From positions 86,405 to 124,274 of the forward strand of contig LBTE01000005.1 of assembly GCA_000989955.1 (NCBI GenBank): DNA of 37,870 bases, given 5' to 3'. Source of the DNA: a candidate division TM6 bacterium GW2011_GWF2_37_49. Its GTDB lineage: Bacteria; Babelota; Babeliae; Babelales; RVW-14. Within the stretch, counting starts at the first letter, position 1, and each line of letters opens with the position of its first letter. Below, piece by piece: positions 23,875 through 31,243 of the stretch. The position numbers and the translations under genes were made by a program. The notes below the pieces were generated by a model. That model was not told the origin of the DNA, did no database searches, and saw nothing but the letters and a program-made list of their open reading frames with translations.

Positions 23875-25233
23875 ATGATTAAAATCTCTATAATTACCGT
23901 TTTTCCCGAGCTATACGACAATTTTATAAAAACAAGCCTTATCGGTCGCGCCGTTGATGATGGACTTGTTCAATTTAATTTCGTTAAGCTTTCTGATATG
24001 TGTCAACCAAAAGAGCGTATCGATGAGCCTACTGTTGGACCGGGTGCAGGCATGATTATAAAACCGGAAGTTATAGAAAAAGCCATTAATCTGTGCCAAG
24101 AAAAATCAGGCGTTGGATTTAAAATATTTTTTTCTCCGCAAGGCGAAAAACTGAATCAGAGGGTCTTGCGTAAATTATTTAATCAACTTGTTTTTGATAA
24201 ACCGATAAATTCAAATACTGATGCAAAAGATACTGATCCTTCAAATTTTAAACACATAATTTTAATTTGTTCTCGTTACGAAGGCATTGATGAACGAGTT
24301 GAAAAATATTATTCAGACTTAAGCTTGTCTATCGGCGATTACGTACTGATGGGCGGAGATTTGCCTGCGCAAGTATTTCTGGAATGCTTTTTGCGTTTAC
24401 TGCCAAATGTTGTTGGCAGATCGGAATCTGTCGAAAACGAATCGTTTCAAAGCTCATTTTTAGATCACCCCGAGTATGGCTTACCCGTTGAATGGAAGGA
24501 CCAATACGTTCCAGAAATTTTGCGTTCCGGCAACCACGCAGAGATTGAAAAATGGCGTAAAAATCAGGCATGTCAAAAAACAATTTTAAATCGATTTGAT
24601 TGGTTTGCGTCTAATCAACCTACAGCAGCTGAAATTGCGCTTGCGCTAAAAAACATTCCAAACCATTATGTAGTTTTGATGCATTCACAGGTCAATACCA
24701 AAGATGGCAATTTATCAGGACACACATCAGTGGCCTCAATTGACATTCACGATATCGCACGCAGTTCTGCCACGTACGGAATAAAAAAATATTTTCTTGT
24801 TACTGGACTGGAAGATCAGTTCAAAATAATGCAACAATTTCTTGAATTTTGGCACTCTGATGTCGGTTTGAATTACAATGCCAGTAGATATAAAGCTGTG
24901 GAGCGCGTAAAGCCAGTTCGCTCATTCGATGAGGTTGTTAAAGATATTGAAGAGCTGGAAAATGCCAAGCCTCTGATTGTTACAACGTCGGCAAAAGATC
25001 ATGGCAATGGCACCAAAATTGACTACAATAGTCAAGGCCTAGTTTGGAAGCATAATCGACCAGTGTTGATAGTTCTTGGCACAGGACAAGGTCTTTGCGA
25101 AGAGATTATGAAAAAAAGCGACTTTATCCTAGCCCCTGTAACAGGCATGACTGGATACAATCATTTATCTGTACGCTCTGCAGCCGCAATTATCTTAGAC
25201 CGATGGCTTGGTCTGCACCCCATCACTGAATAA
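23875..25233 (+). CDS. trmD: tRNA (guanine-N1)-methyltransferase TrmD fused to a second SPOUT-type RNA methyltransferase domain
   Basis: 452 residues, about 200 longer than ordinary TrmD. Residues 1-240 are TrmD, which makes m1G37 in tRNAs: 'ISIITVFPELYDNF', 'GPGAGMI', the SAM knot 'CSRYEGIDERV...SIGDYVLMGGDLPA' and the catalytic Asp region 'ESFQSSFLDHPEY' (D197). 'YGLP' replaces the usual YTRP. Residues about 264-452 match the SAM-dependent RNA methyltransferase family PF09936 ('YVVLMHSQV...', 'DIARSSATYGIKKYFLVT', 'VLIVLGTGQGLCEEI', 'HLSVRSAAAIILDRWLG'). In some deltaproteobacteria that family is a separate gene beside trmD; here the two are one frame with no break. The target of the second domain is unknown. 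The stop overlaps the convergent gene by 39 bp. Confidence 0.93.
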   Translation: MIKISIITVFPELYDNFIKTSLIGRAVDDGLVQFNFVKLSDMCQPKERIDEPTVGPGAGMIIKPEVIEKAINLCQEKSGVGFKIFFSPQGEKLNQRVLRKLFNQLVFDKPINSNTDAKDTDPSNFKHIILICSRYEGIDERVEKYYSDLSLSIGDYVLMGGDLPAQVFLECFLRLLPNVVGRSESVENESFQSSFLDHPEYGLPVEWKDQYVPEILRSGNHAEIEKWRKNQACQKTILNRFDWFASNQPTAAEIALALKNIPNHYVVLMHSQVNTKDGNLSGHTSVASIDIHDIARSSATYGIKKYFLVTGLEDQFKIMQQFLEFWHSDVGLNYNASRYKAVERVKPVRSFDEVVKDIEELENAKPLIVTTSAKDHGNGTKIDYNSQGLVWKHNRPVLIVLGTGQGLCEEIMKKSDFILAPVTGMTGYNHLSVRSAAAIILDRWLGLHPITE

Positions 25234-25971
25234 ATTTAATGAATCAAAAAAATAATCATACCCATTCGCTGTAAGCACATCACCAACCTCTTTAGATACG
25301 GGTTGTTTGATAAAAATTTTTAAATGTTTTCCTTTTAAAAAAGAAATAATTGATATAAATTTTTTCAGCGCTTCATCGTGACGTTGGCTACCAATCCAGC
25401 TACACGAAAAAACAATAGTTTGCTTTTTTGCAATCAATTTAAAAAGACATTTGCCCTTTTTAGTTAAAAAGCTTTCTATTTTAATCTTACCATTGCTAAT
25501 TTTTTTATGAAGCCAAGTAAAAAAGATCAACATTTTCCGTTCTTTTTCAAATTGCTCCAGATGCATAGATGTTTGGACAAGTGAATGCTTACACTCAATA
25601 ACATAATTTGTCGAAACAATGTCGTAATCAACTGATTCAGGGGTTATGAATCCTTTTTTAAACGGTAAAACAGTCTTTGTGCCAAAAAAATCGAAGAAGA
25701 GGCTGAATCCCTCAACATTTTGACCAGGCAAATAACGCGGCAAGCAAAATGCAGCCTCGAGTTCGAAAATATGCCCCGAATTTTTAGAATTACAAACGGT
25801 AGAAATGCCAGGAATATTTGAAAAATACAATTGCGCCAAGGCCTCAAACTCTCGTTCAGCCTCCATGCAAAAAGCTTTAAAACAAAGCAACAAGGCAAAA
25901 AATATTAAATACTTACAAAAAGTTGATGCCTTGAAGAATATACGCGATGAACGATTTGAATAGACATTCAT
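25195..25971 (-). CDS. exported PD-(D/E)XK nuclease-like protein
   Basis: 258 residues, with GAAGGGGG before the ATG. A short basic start and a hydrophobic stretch at 19-35 form a signal peptide or anchor. The region 'GHIFELEAAFCL' (66-77; E70 or E72), 'DYD' (115-117) and 'YVIECKH' (E126, K128) has the order and spacing of a restriction-endonuclease-like core: helix Glu, Asp, ExK. The remaining 130 residues are Lys-rich and of mixed type. No named family is recognised, and nuclease activity is inferred from these residues alone. It is a single gene, convergent with trmD (39-bp overlap at the 3' ends). Confidence 0.7.
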   Translation of the reverse strand: MNVYSNRSSRIFFKASTFCKYLIFFALLLCFKAFCMEAEREFEALAQLYFSNIPGISTVCNSKNSGHIFELEAAFCLPRYLPGQNVEGFSLFFDFFGTKTVLPFKKGFITPESVDYDIVSTNYVIECKHSLVQTSMHLEQFEKERKMLIFFTWLHKKISNGKIKIESFLTKKGKCLFKLIAKKQTIVFSCSWIGSQRHDEALKKFISIISFLKGKHLKIFIKQPVSKEVGDVLTANGYDYFFDSLNLFSDGVQTKPSV

Positions 25972-26074
25972 AGAGCCCCCTTCCCCAAAACTCGAATTTA
26001 TATTTCTAGCTTTAGTTTGAGCTCTAACAAGCGAATTCGCAAAGATTTAAAAATTCAGATATTTTTGGATTGAC

Positions 26075-27118
26075 CTATCCACGTTTCAGTGCAAACTGCC
26101 CGCATCCACCATCAACATCAATCCCCTTGCTTCTTCGGACCGTAACCATGAATGATTTTGAATTTAAAAATGCGGCGAATTTATTGATTTGGTCATCTGA
26201 TGATGGTTTTGCGTTAAGCATTTTTGTTGGATTGTACGGTATTAAATTGAATTTTACTTTAAGTGAACCAACAAGATTGATCAACTGCTTAGCATGCTCA
26301 ACTTGATCATTAACCCCATCAATCATGATGTACTCAATTGTTATTGTCTCACGTTTGCTAAGTTTGATTTTTTTGAGTTCTGCTACAAGTTGGGCAAGTG
26401 GAAAAGACTTATTAACAGGCATAAATTGCGATCTTAAAGCATCGTTTGGAAAGTGCAACGAAACGGCCAGCTTCACACCTAGTTTATTAATAACATTGGC
26501 AAAGTTGGCATCCACTCCGGCGGTTGAAATTGTGATTCGTGATTTTGACATCGCAAAGCCGTCTGGCGAAAGCAGCATTGCAATAGCTCGCTCCACGCCA
26601 GGGATGTTCAAAAACGGCTCGCCCATGCCCATAAAAACAATGTTTGTGATTTTTGAGGCCAACTTGTTGTCCAGAGCGTATTTTTGAGCAATAAAAATTT
26701 GGCTCAAAATTTCGGCTGCACTTAATTTGCGGGCAAAGGTAACTTCTGATCCGGTTGCGCAAAACTTGCATTTGAGCGGACATCCCACCATGCAAGAAAC
26801 GCAAACAGTGGCACGCTCTGCCGATGCAATCATCAAAATTGCTTCAAATAATTTGCCATCTTCGGCCTTTAAAAGAAATTTAAACGACTTATCGGTCTTG
26901 GACTCGGAAACAGCCTCAATCTCAGGAATAAAAATCGAAAAAGTTTGCTCCAAAATCGGCAGCATTACTTGAGGAAGACTGGTCATTTTTGCAAATGAAA
27001 AAACATGCTTGTTATAAACCCAATCCCAAATCTGCGCGGCCCTGAATTTTGGTAGGCCCAGCAGCTCAATCTCTTTTGTGAACTCACTCAACGATAAATC
27101 TAAAATATGTTTTTTCAT
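26075..27118 (-). CDS. rlmN: 23S rRNA/tRNA adenine-C2 methyltransferase RlmN
   Basis: 347 residues from ATG 27118 (a TTG at 27130 would add four). A radical-SAM enzyme that methylates A2503 of 23S rRNA and A37 of some tRNAs. The cluster motif is C113-x3-C117-x2-C120 (CPLKCKFC), preceded by 'CVSCMVG'. 'GMGEPFLN' and the conserved late Cys (C339 in 'DVDGGCGQF') are present, so the dual-Cys mechanism should work. Length is normal. It is a single gene; no Shine-Dalgarno is visible. Confidence 0.95.
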   Translation of the reverse strand: MKKHILDLSLSEFTKEIELLGLPKFRAAQIWDWVYNKHVFSFAKMTSLPQVMLPILEQTFSIFIPEIEAVSESKTDKSFKFLLKAEDGKLFEAILMIASAERATVCVSCMVGCPLKCKFCATGSEVTFARKLSAAEILSQIFIAQKYALDNKLASKITNIVFMGMGEPFLNIPGVERAIAMLLSPDGFAMSKSRITISTAGVDANFANVINKLGVKLAVSLHFPNDALRSQFMPVNKSFPLAQLVAELKKIKLSKRETITIEYIMIDGVNDQVEHAKQLINLVGSLKVKFNLIPYNPTKMLNAKPSSDDQINKFAAFLNSKSFMVTVRRSKGIDVDGGCGQFALKRG

Positions 27119-27234
27119 TTTTGTTAGCAATCAAATTAACCCTATTTTTACAGTACATCCGACCAAAGTATGATCTTTATTGCGATTTTTGGCAATTCAT
27201 TGTTTATAACAGGCTTTTTGGAGAAAATTTAGCC

Positions 27235-27470
27235 CCATGCACAAAACTTGCCACCAATGACATGCGACCTCACAATATAATCCAAACCCATCATTAACAC
27301 GCCTATTCCAAAGCCGCAGCCACTTTTGGCAGTTTTTCCAAAACCCATTCGCCAGCCACGCCCCAGTAGGGCCCCGCCGGCGGGGTTATAAAATTTGTTA
27401 ATTTCTTGGTAGAGCCGATGCAGGGCCAAAAAAGAAAGGGCATACTTAATGTATGCCCCTAAAAATCATA
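27235..27470 (-). repeat. dispersed intergenic repeat, copy F, with terminator-like hairpin
   Basis: Read on the minus strand it starts TGATTTTTAGGGGCATACAT, forming GGGCATAC-ATTAA-GTATGCCC followed by TTTCTTTTTT (27458 down to 27426), a strong terminator shape. Then come CTACCAAGAAATTAACAAAT, CCCCGCCGGCGGGGCCCTAC, GGCGAATGGGTTTTGG and AAAAGTGGCTGCGG. It is more GC-rich than other copies. It occupies most of the 458-bp gap 27119-27576, upstream of the AAA_14 gene, in the same orientation as copy G on the other side of that gene. Confidence 0.72.
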
Positions 27471-27513
27471 CTGTTGGCTGATAAGTTATTTTTAATGAAA
27501 TATTCATAACTCT

Positions 27514-27543
27514 TTGACATTCTATAGATTTACCTAGTAAAAT
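27514..27543 (+). promoter_or_regulatory. promoter with palindromic operator-like element
   Basis: TTGACA (27514-27519) and TAAAAT (27538-27543) are 18 bp apart. ACCTA-GTAAAA-TAGGT (27532-27547) is an inverted repeat covering the -10, followed by TATAAT at 27547. The position suggests that a DNA-binding protein could block this promoter. Confidence 0.5.
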
Positions 27544-27576
27544 AGGTATAATATGCCGAATTAACTAGGAGGATTT

Positions 27577-28815
27577 ATGAATTATAGATCAAGAATTAAT
27601 GAAAAGCTCATCAATAACTTTTCAAAGTTGTTTAAAATTATTTTTTTAGTGGGCGCTCGACAGGTCGGTAAAAGCTCATTGTTAGCACATCTTTTTCCTG
27701 CGGATAAAACTTTTGTTTTTGACCCAATTCAAGACATCTACAACGTGCGACAAAATCCGGATCTCTTTTTGAACGACTTTAAGCCACCACTCATTTTAGA
27801 CGAGATACAGTTTGTTCCTGAGTTGTTACCCTCGCTCAAGCGATTTGTAGACCGTTCCGACGCCAAGGGCCAATATTTTCTTACCGGGTCTCAGCAATTA
27901 TCGATTTTAAAATCGGTTTCGGAGAGTTTGGCCGGCAGAGTCGTCATTATCCCGGTTTATCCGATGACGCCGCATGAAATGTACGCAGAATTCAACGAAG
28001 AACAGAACTGGTTTTTGCAATATCTTAAAAATCCGGATACCTTTTTTAGCGATAAATTAACAAAAATAGATATCCAACCAACGCGCATCGAGGCCGTTTG
28101 GCGCGGCGGAATGCCTGGAATCATCGATATTCCAAACAGTGCTGTTACGGCCTATTTTTCGTCTTATGTTCAAACATACGTTGAGCGCGATGTTCGGCTT
28201 TTAGAAAACATTGAAGATTTATCAAAATTTGGAAGATTCATTGCATTAATAGCCGCTCTTACATCGCAGGAAATTAATTATTCACAACTTGGCAGAGAGC
28301 TTGGAATATCGCCAAAAACGGCAGAACGATGGTTAAATCTTTTAATTCACACACATCAATGGACTGAGCTGCAGCCATTTCACATGAATTCTATCAAGCG
28401 ACTCTCGCTTAAACCGAAGGGCATTTTTACGGACACGGGCCTTGCTTGCTATTTACAGCGCATATCTTCGCCGGAAGCCCTTGCTGCAAGCCCAATGCAT
28501 GGGGCATTTTTTGAATCATACTGTTTTAATATGATAAAGGGCTTTTGTACGGCCCTGCAGATGATGCCAAATTTTTATCATTGGCGTACGTTAGCCGGCG
28601 CAGAGGTTGATATTATTGTTGAGATCGATGGAATTTTTTATCCAATTGAAGTTAAGGCTGCGACAACTGTCAGCAAAAGCGACATTCGAGGCATAACGGC
28701 ATTCAGAGAAACTTATCCGAATTTGCGCATTGCCAAGGGCGTGGTAATTTATGCCGGGGACCAGTGTTATCGAATAACGGAAGATGTTATCGCTGTGCCG
28801 TGGAATTTGCAGTAA
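27577..28815 (+). CDS. AAA_14/DUF4143 ATP-binding protein
   Basis: 412 residues with an excellent ribosome site (AGGAGG ATTT ATG). The N-terminal AAA_14 domain has P-loop GARQVGKS (26-33) and Walker B 'LILDEIQ' (D75/E76), then 'YFLTGSQQL' and 'SLAGRVVIIPVYPMTP'. A helix-turn-helix-like stretch 'INYSQLGRELGISPKTAERW' lies mid-protein. The C-terminal DUF4143 domain ends in a PD-(D/E)XK-like strand 'AEVDIIVEIDGIFYPIEVKA' (D/E and ExK present). Such proteins are scattered by transfer across bacteria and archaea; their role is unknown. It is flanked by repeat copies F and G in the same orientation, so it may have arrived as a cassette. Codons look slightly more GC-rich than in neighbours. Confidence 0.9.
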   Translation: MNYRSRINEKLINNFSKLFKIIFLVGARQVGKSSLLAHLFPADKTFVFDPIQDIYNVRQNPDLFLNDFKPPLILDEIQFVPELLPSLKRFVDRSDAKGQYFLTGSQQLSILKSVSESLAGRVVIIPVYPMTPHEMYAEFNEEQNWFLQYLKNPDTFFSDKLTKIDIQPTRIEAVWRGGMPGIIDIPNSAVTAYFSSYVQTYVERDVRLLENIEDLSKFGRFIALIAALTSQEINYSQLGRELGISPKTAERWLNLLIHTHQWTELQPFHMNSIKRLSLKPKGIFTDTGLACYLQRISSPEALAASPMHGAFFESYCFNMIKGFCTALQMMPNFYHWRTLAGAEVDIIVEIDGIFYPIEVKAATTVSKSDIRGITAFRETYPNLRIAKGVVIYAGDQCYRITEDVIAVPWNLQ

Positions 28816-28850
28816 CGCTAAACGCACAGTGCTGATGAATCCGCTCCCAG

Positions 28851-28942
28851 CCTACGCGTAAAGCTTCGGCTGGCAGGCCGTGGTGCCTGTGCTCCGAAGC
28901 CTTGCCTGCGCGCCATAGGCCTTGGCGGCGGCGGGGCGTAGG
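28851..28942. repeat. GC-rich palindromic insertion element
   Basis: CCTACGC at 28851 and GCGTAGG ending at 28942 bound a strongly GC-rich stretch (AAGCTTCGGCTGGCAGGCCG ... GGCCTTGGCGGCGGCGGGGC) unlike the AT-rich surroundings. The style resembles short palindromic repeat units found in other bacterial genomes. It lies 36 bp after the AAA_14 stop, next to repeat copy G; minus-strand open frames across it are not supported. Confidence 0.6.
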
Positions 28943-28979
28943 AGTAAGCTTGTCGAACCATTTTAACGGATTCATCAGT

Positions 28980-29190
28980 TTCGAAATAGGTGAATTCAAA
29001 CCCATCATTAACACGCGCCTCCAAAATCCGCAGCCACTTCTTGCAGTTTTTCCCAAATTCATTCGCCAGCCAGCCTCCAATCAATACCTGCCGGCGGGGT
29101 CTAAAAAATTGTCAATTTCTTTGTAGAGCCGATAAGACCTTAAATTTTGGCAATCATAGTTAATGTATGCCCCTAAAAATCAAATTTTTG
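28980..29190 (-). repeat. dispersed intergenic repeat, copy G
   Basis: On the minus strand: TTGATTTTTAGGGGCATACA (hairpin arms partly decayed), TCTACAAAGAAATTGACAAT, TTTTTTAGACCCCGCCGGCA, GGTATTGATTGGAGG, GGCGAATGAATTTGGG and AAAAACTGCAAGAAGTGGCT, then GTGTTAATGATGGGTTTG as in copy F. It lies in the 509-bp gap 28816-29324 with the GC-rich palindrome before it and a terminator after it. Confidence 0.75.
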
Positions 29191-29235
29191 ACTAATGGTT
29201 AATTTCGCATTGTTTTTATCATGTTTTAGCCAGCA

Positions 29236-29267
29236 AAAGCCTTTGACAAAAGTTCAAAGGCTTTTTA
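29236..29267 (+). terminator. rho-independent terminator-like hairpin
   Basis: AAAGCCTTTGA and TCAAAGGCTTT (11-bp perfect stem, loop CAAAAGT) are followed by TTATTC. It would end transcripts arriving from the AAA_14 gene before the next gene, 58 bp further on. Confidence 0.65.
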
Positions 29268-29324
29268 TTCTATGAATGAATTTTAAAAGTTCTATTTTTT
29301 ATTAAATTTGTAGGAGCAATAAAT

Positions 29325-31088
29325 ATGTTGTTAAAATCTATTAAAACGAAGACGGCGATCATTTTTTTAAGCTTGTGCGTGTCTAGCACGTATCCACTCA
29401 CCGAAACCGCTGCACGAAATTGGGCCATAGCTCTGGGCGCTGTACCTGGAGTGGGTGCGGGCGTTGGTACTGCTGTTGGAATAAACCTTCTAAAAAATGC
29501 ACCACTTACTTGTTCGGCAGATACCTTTCGTACAGTCCGAGGAGTGGCTGGTGTAGCGGTTGGTGCTGGAGCATGGGCTTTATCAAGTTACGCTATTTAT
29601 CAGTACTTATACCAATACACGCCAGGACCAGTAATTGAATCAGCAAAAAAAACCATCAAACAAGTCGAAAAAGATTCTGCTTATGCACAGGACTTTTTGA
29701 CCCTCAGTCAGGCCGACGTTTTTGCACAACTTTCAGCAAAATTTGGCCAAAACACAGCCATGGAAAAAACGCTTGATCAATTTAACGGCTTTGTTAAAGA
29801 TCTAGATGATGTGATTGATCGATTAGATCGGATTAAAAATGATTTAGATGGCAAAGATATGGTTAAGGCATACGAAAAGATTAAAAAACAGGCCGATGCG
29901 CTTAAATCTTACATAAATGTTAGATATGCCTTGGTCGTGGTATTTTTTGCCACAACAGACACTTTATTAAACCGGGAGTTCAAAAGCTATTCAGAATTCG
30001 GCACAAACGGGCAGCCAACAATTGATGAGGTTATAAGTCAGCTCGGTGAATTAAGAAACAATTTAAATACTGCTCAACAATCATTAAATGCTTTGATTTC
30101 CGACAAAAATTCCAAAGACGATTTCAAATCGTCGATTTATTCATTGAAAGATCTTGCAAGTGCTGCCAAGTTGTTAAAAAATATAGTAGATTTACGAATA
30201 GCCCAAGCTAAGGCATTTTTGACAGAAAAATCGTTTGCCGCAGATCAAATTTTAAGTAAATATTTTGTAGGTGAACGCGATTTGACAACATATTTAAATG
30301 CACACAGCCAAACAAGTTGGCCGCTTATTGATGTTAAAAAAACTCTAAACAAAGAGCTTGCAGATCGCAAACAAGCTTATCAGTCAGTCTCTAAAATATT
30401 GAATTCATTCGAACAGGATCAATCAGAGTACAGACGCCAAAGCGCTGCAGTACTGGACAAGTTGCAGGGGCTTATAAATATTGTTGAAACAAATCTGAAT
30501 TTTATCGCACAAAGCAAAGAGTATTTCAATCAAGTCAGGCTTTACGAAGAGCATCTTGAAAGAGAACATCAAATAAAGCTTGAGCAAGAGCGCTTTGAAA
30601 GGCAACAAGCGTTAGAACGAGAAAAAATAGCTGAAGCAAATAGACGTGAAAGTGCGCGTCTAGCTCAAGAAAGACAACTAGCATGGGAAAAACAACTTTT
30701 AGAAGAAAAAAAGGCTGAAGATCGTAGAAAACATGAACAAGACCTTCTTGATCAAAAATTGGCTCAAGAAAGAGCGTTGCAACAGCAAAAATTAAATCAA
30801 CAAACCGGGATAACTCAGACCCCTTCGACCGCGACAAACCCACCGGCTTATAATCCTTACCAAATAATCGACGAGCCACTTCCAACACCAAGCGCACCTC
30901 CAGCACCACAAAATTATTCAGACGATCAACCACCGTCATACGAGTCATTATTTCCAACTCCACCAGCATATAATCCTAGCTATGTAATTAATGATCCGCT
31001 TCCAACACCAAGCGCACCTCCAGCGCCTAAAGATTATTCATCGGATAAAGTATCGCAAGCAGGGTACTCCACAACTGCACAAAGATAG
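29325..31088 (+). CDS. exported membrane/coiled-coil protein with PPxY and PSAP motifs
   Basis: 587 residues, AGGAG 8 nt before the ATG. Residues 1-23 are a signal peptide. Two Gly/Ala-rich hydrophobic stretches (33-55, 72-97) probably insert in a membrane. Residues 100-500 are helical; 420-500 is a charged coiled coil dense in E, K, R and Q. The tail (504-587) is Pro-rich and contains two copies of a 29-residue unit, 40 residues apart. It carries PPAY (506-509, 546-549), PPSY (536-539) and PSAP (522-525, 562-565). In eukaryotes PPxY binds WW domains of Nedd4-type ligases and P(S/T)AP binds Tsg101 of ESCRT-I; viruses use both. The protein is therefore a candidate effector facing host cytoplasm, which is inference. 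A strong terminator follows. Confidence 0.85.
   Translation: MLLKSIKTKTAIIFLSLCVSSTYPLTETAARNWAIALGAVPGVGAGVGTAVGINLLKNAPLTCSADTFRTVRGVAGVAVGAGAWALSSYAIYQYLYQYTPGPVIESAKKTIKQVEKDSAYAQDFLTLSQADVFAQLSAKFGQNTAMEKTLDQFNGFVKDLDDVIDRLDRIKNDLDGKDMVKAYEKIKKQADALKSYINVRYALVVVFFATTDTLLNREFKSYSEFGTNGQPTIDEVISQLGELRNNLNTAQQSLNALISDKNSKDDFKSSIYSLKDLASAAKLLKNIVDLRIAQAKAFLTEKSFAADQILSKYFVGERDLTTYLNAHSQTSWPLIDVKKTLNKELADRKQAYQSVSKILNSFEQDQSEYRRQSAAVLDKLQGLINIVETNLNFIAQSKEYFNQVRLYEEHLEREHQIKLEQERFERQQALEREKIAEANRRESARLAQERQLAWEKQLLEEKKAEDRRKHEQDLLDQKLAQERALQQQKLNQQTGITQTPSTATNPPAYNPYQIIDEPLPTPSAPPAPQNYSDDQPPSYESLFPTPPAYNPSYVINDPLPTPSAPPAPKDYSSDKVSQAGYSTTAQR
30840..31046 (+). repeat. tandem coding repeat in the Pro-rich tail
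   Basis: Two 87-bp units start at 30840 and 30960 (P-P-A-Y-N-P ... P-S-A-P-P-A-P ... Y-S), separated by a spacer encoding a third PPxY motif. The run CTTCCAACACCAAGCGCACC is identical in both, indicating a fairly recent duplication. Confidence 0.85.
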
Positions 31089-31111
31089 TTGTCATAGCAA
31101 ATAAAAAATCA

Positions 31112-31141
31112 CCCCCAGCTGAGTTAACAGCTGGGGGTTTT
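31112..31141 (+). terminator. rho-independent terminator
   Basis: CCCCCAGCTG and CAGCTGGGGG form a perfect 10-bp stem with loop AGTTAA, followed by TTTTAAATT. It ends the PPxY/PSAP gene and separates it from alaS. The 100 bp before alaS contain no T-box-like structure. Confidence 0.9.
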
Positions 31142-31243
31142 AAATTGTTGATTTACTGCCGCAAAAAAAATGATACGCTATTCTAGCTGATGTTTTTTTA
31201 ACCTTAGAACTTAGTTAAGTTCGTATTTTTTATTGGGATAGCC

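Noticed and set aside
28787..29084. Minus-strand frames of 88-97 codons
   Set aside because: They read through the GC-rich palindrome and repeat copy G; Pro/Arg/Ala-rich, no family.
31142..31243. T-box or other riboswitch before alaS
   Set aside because: The leader is short and AT-rich with no specifier stem or T-box sequence.
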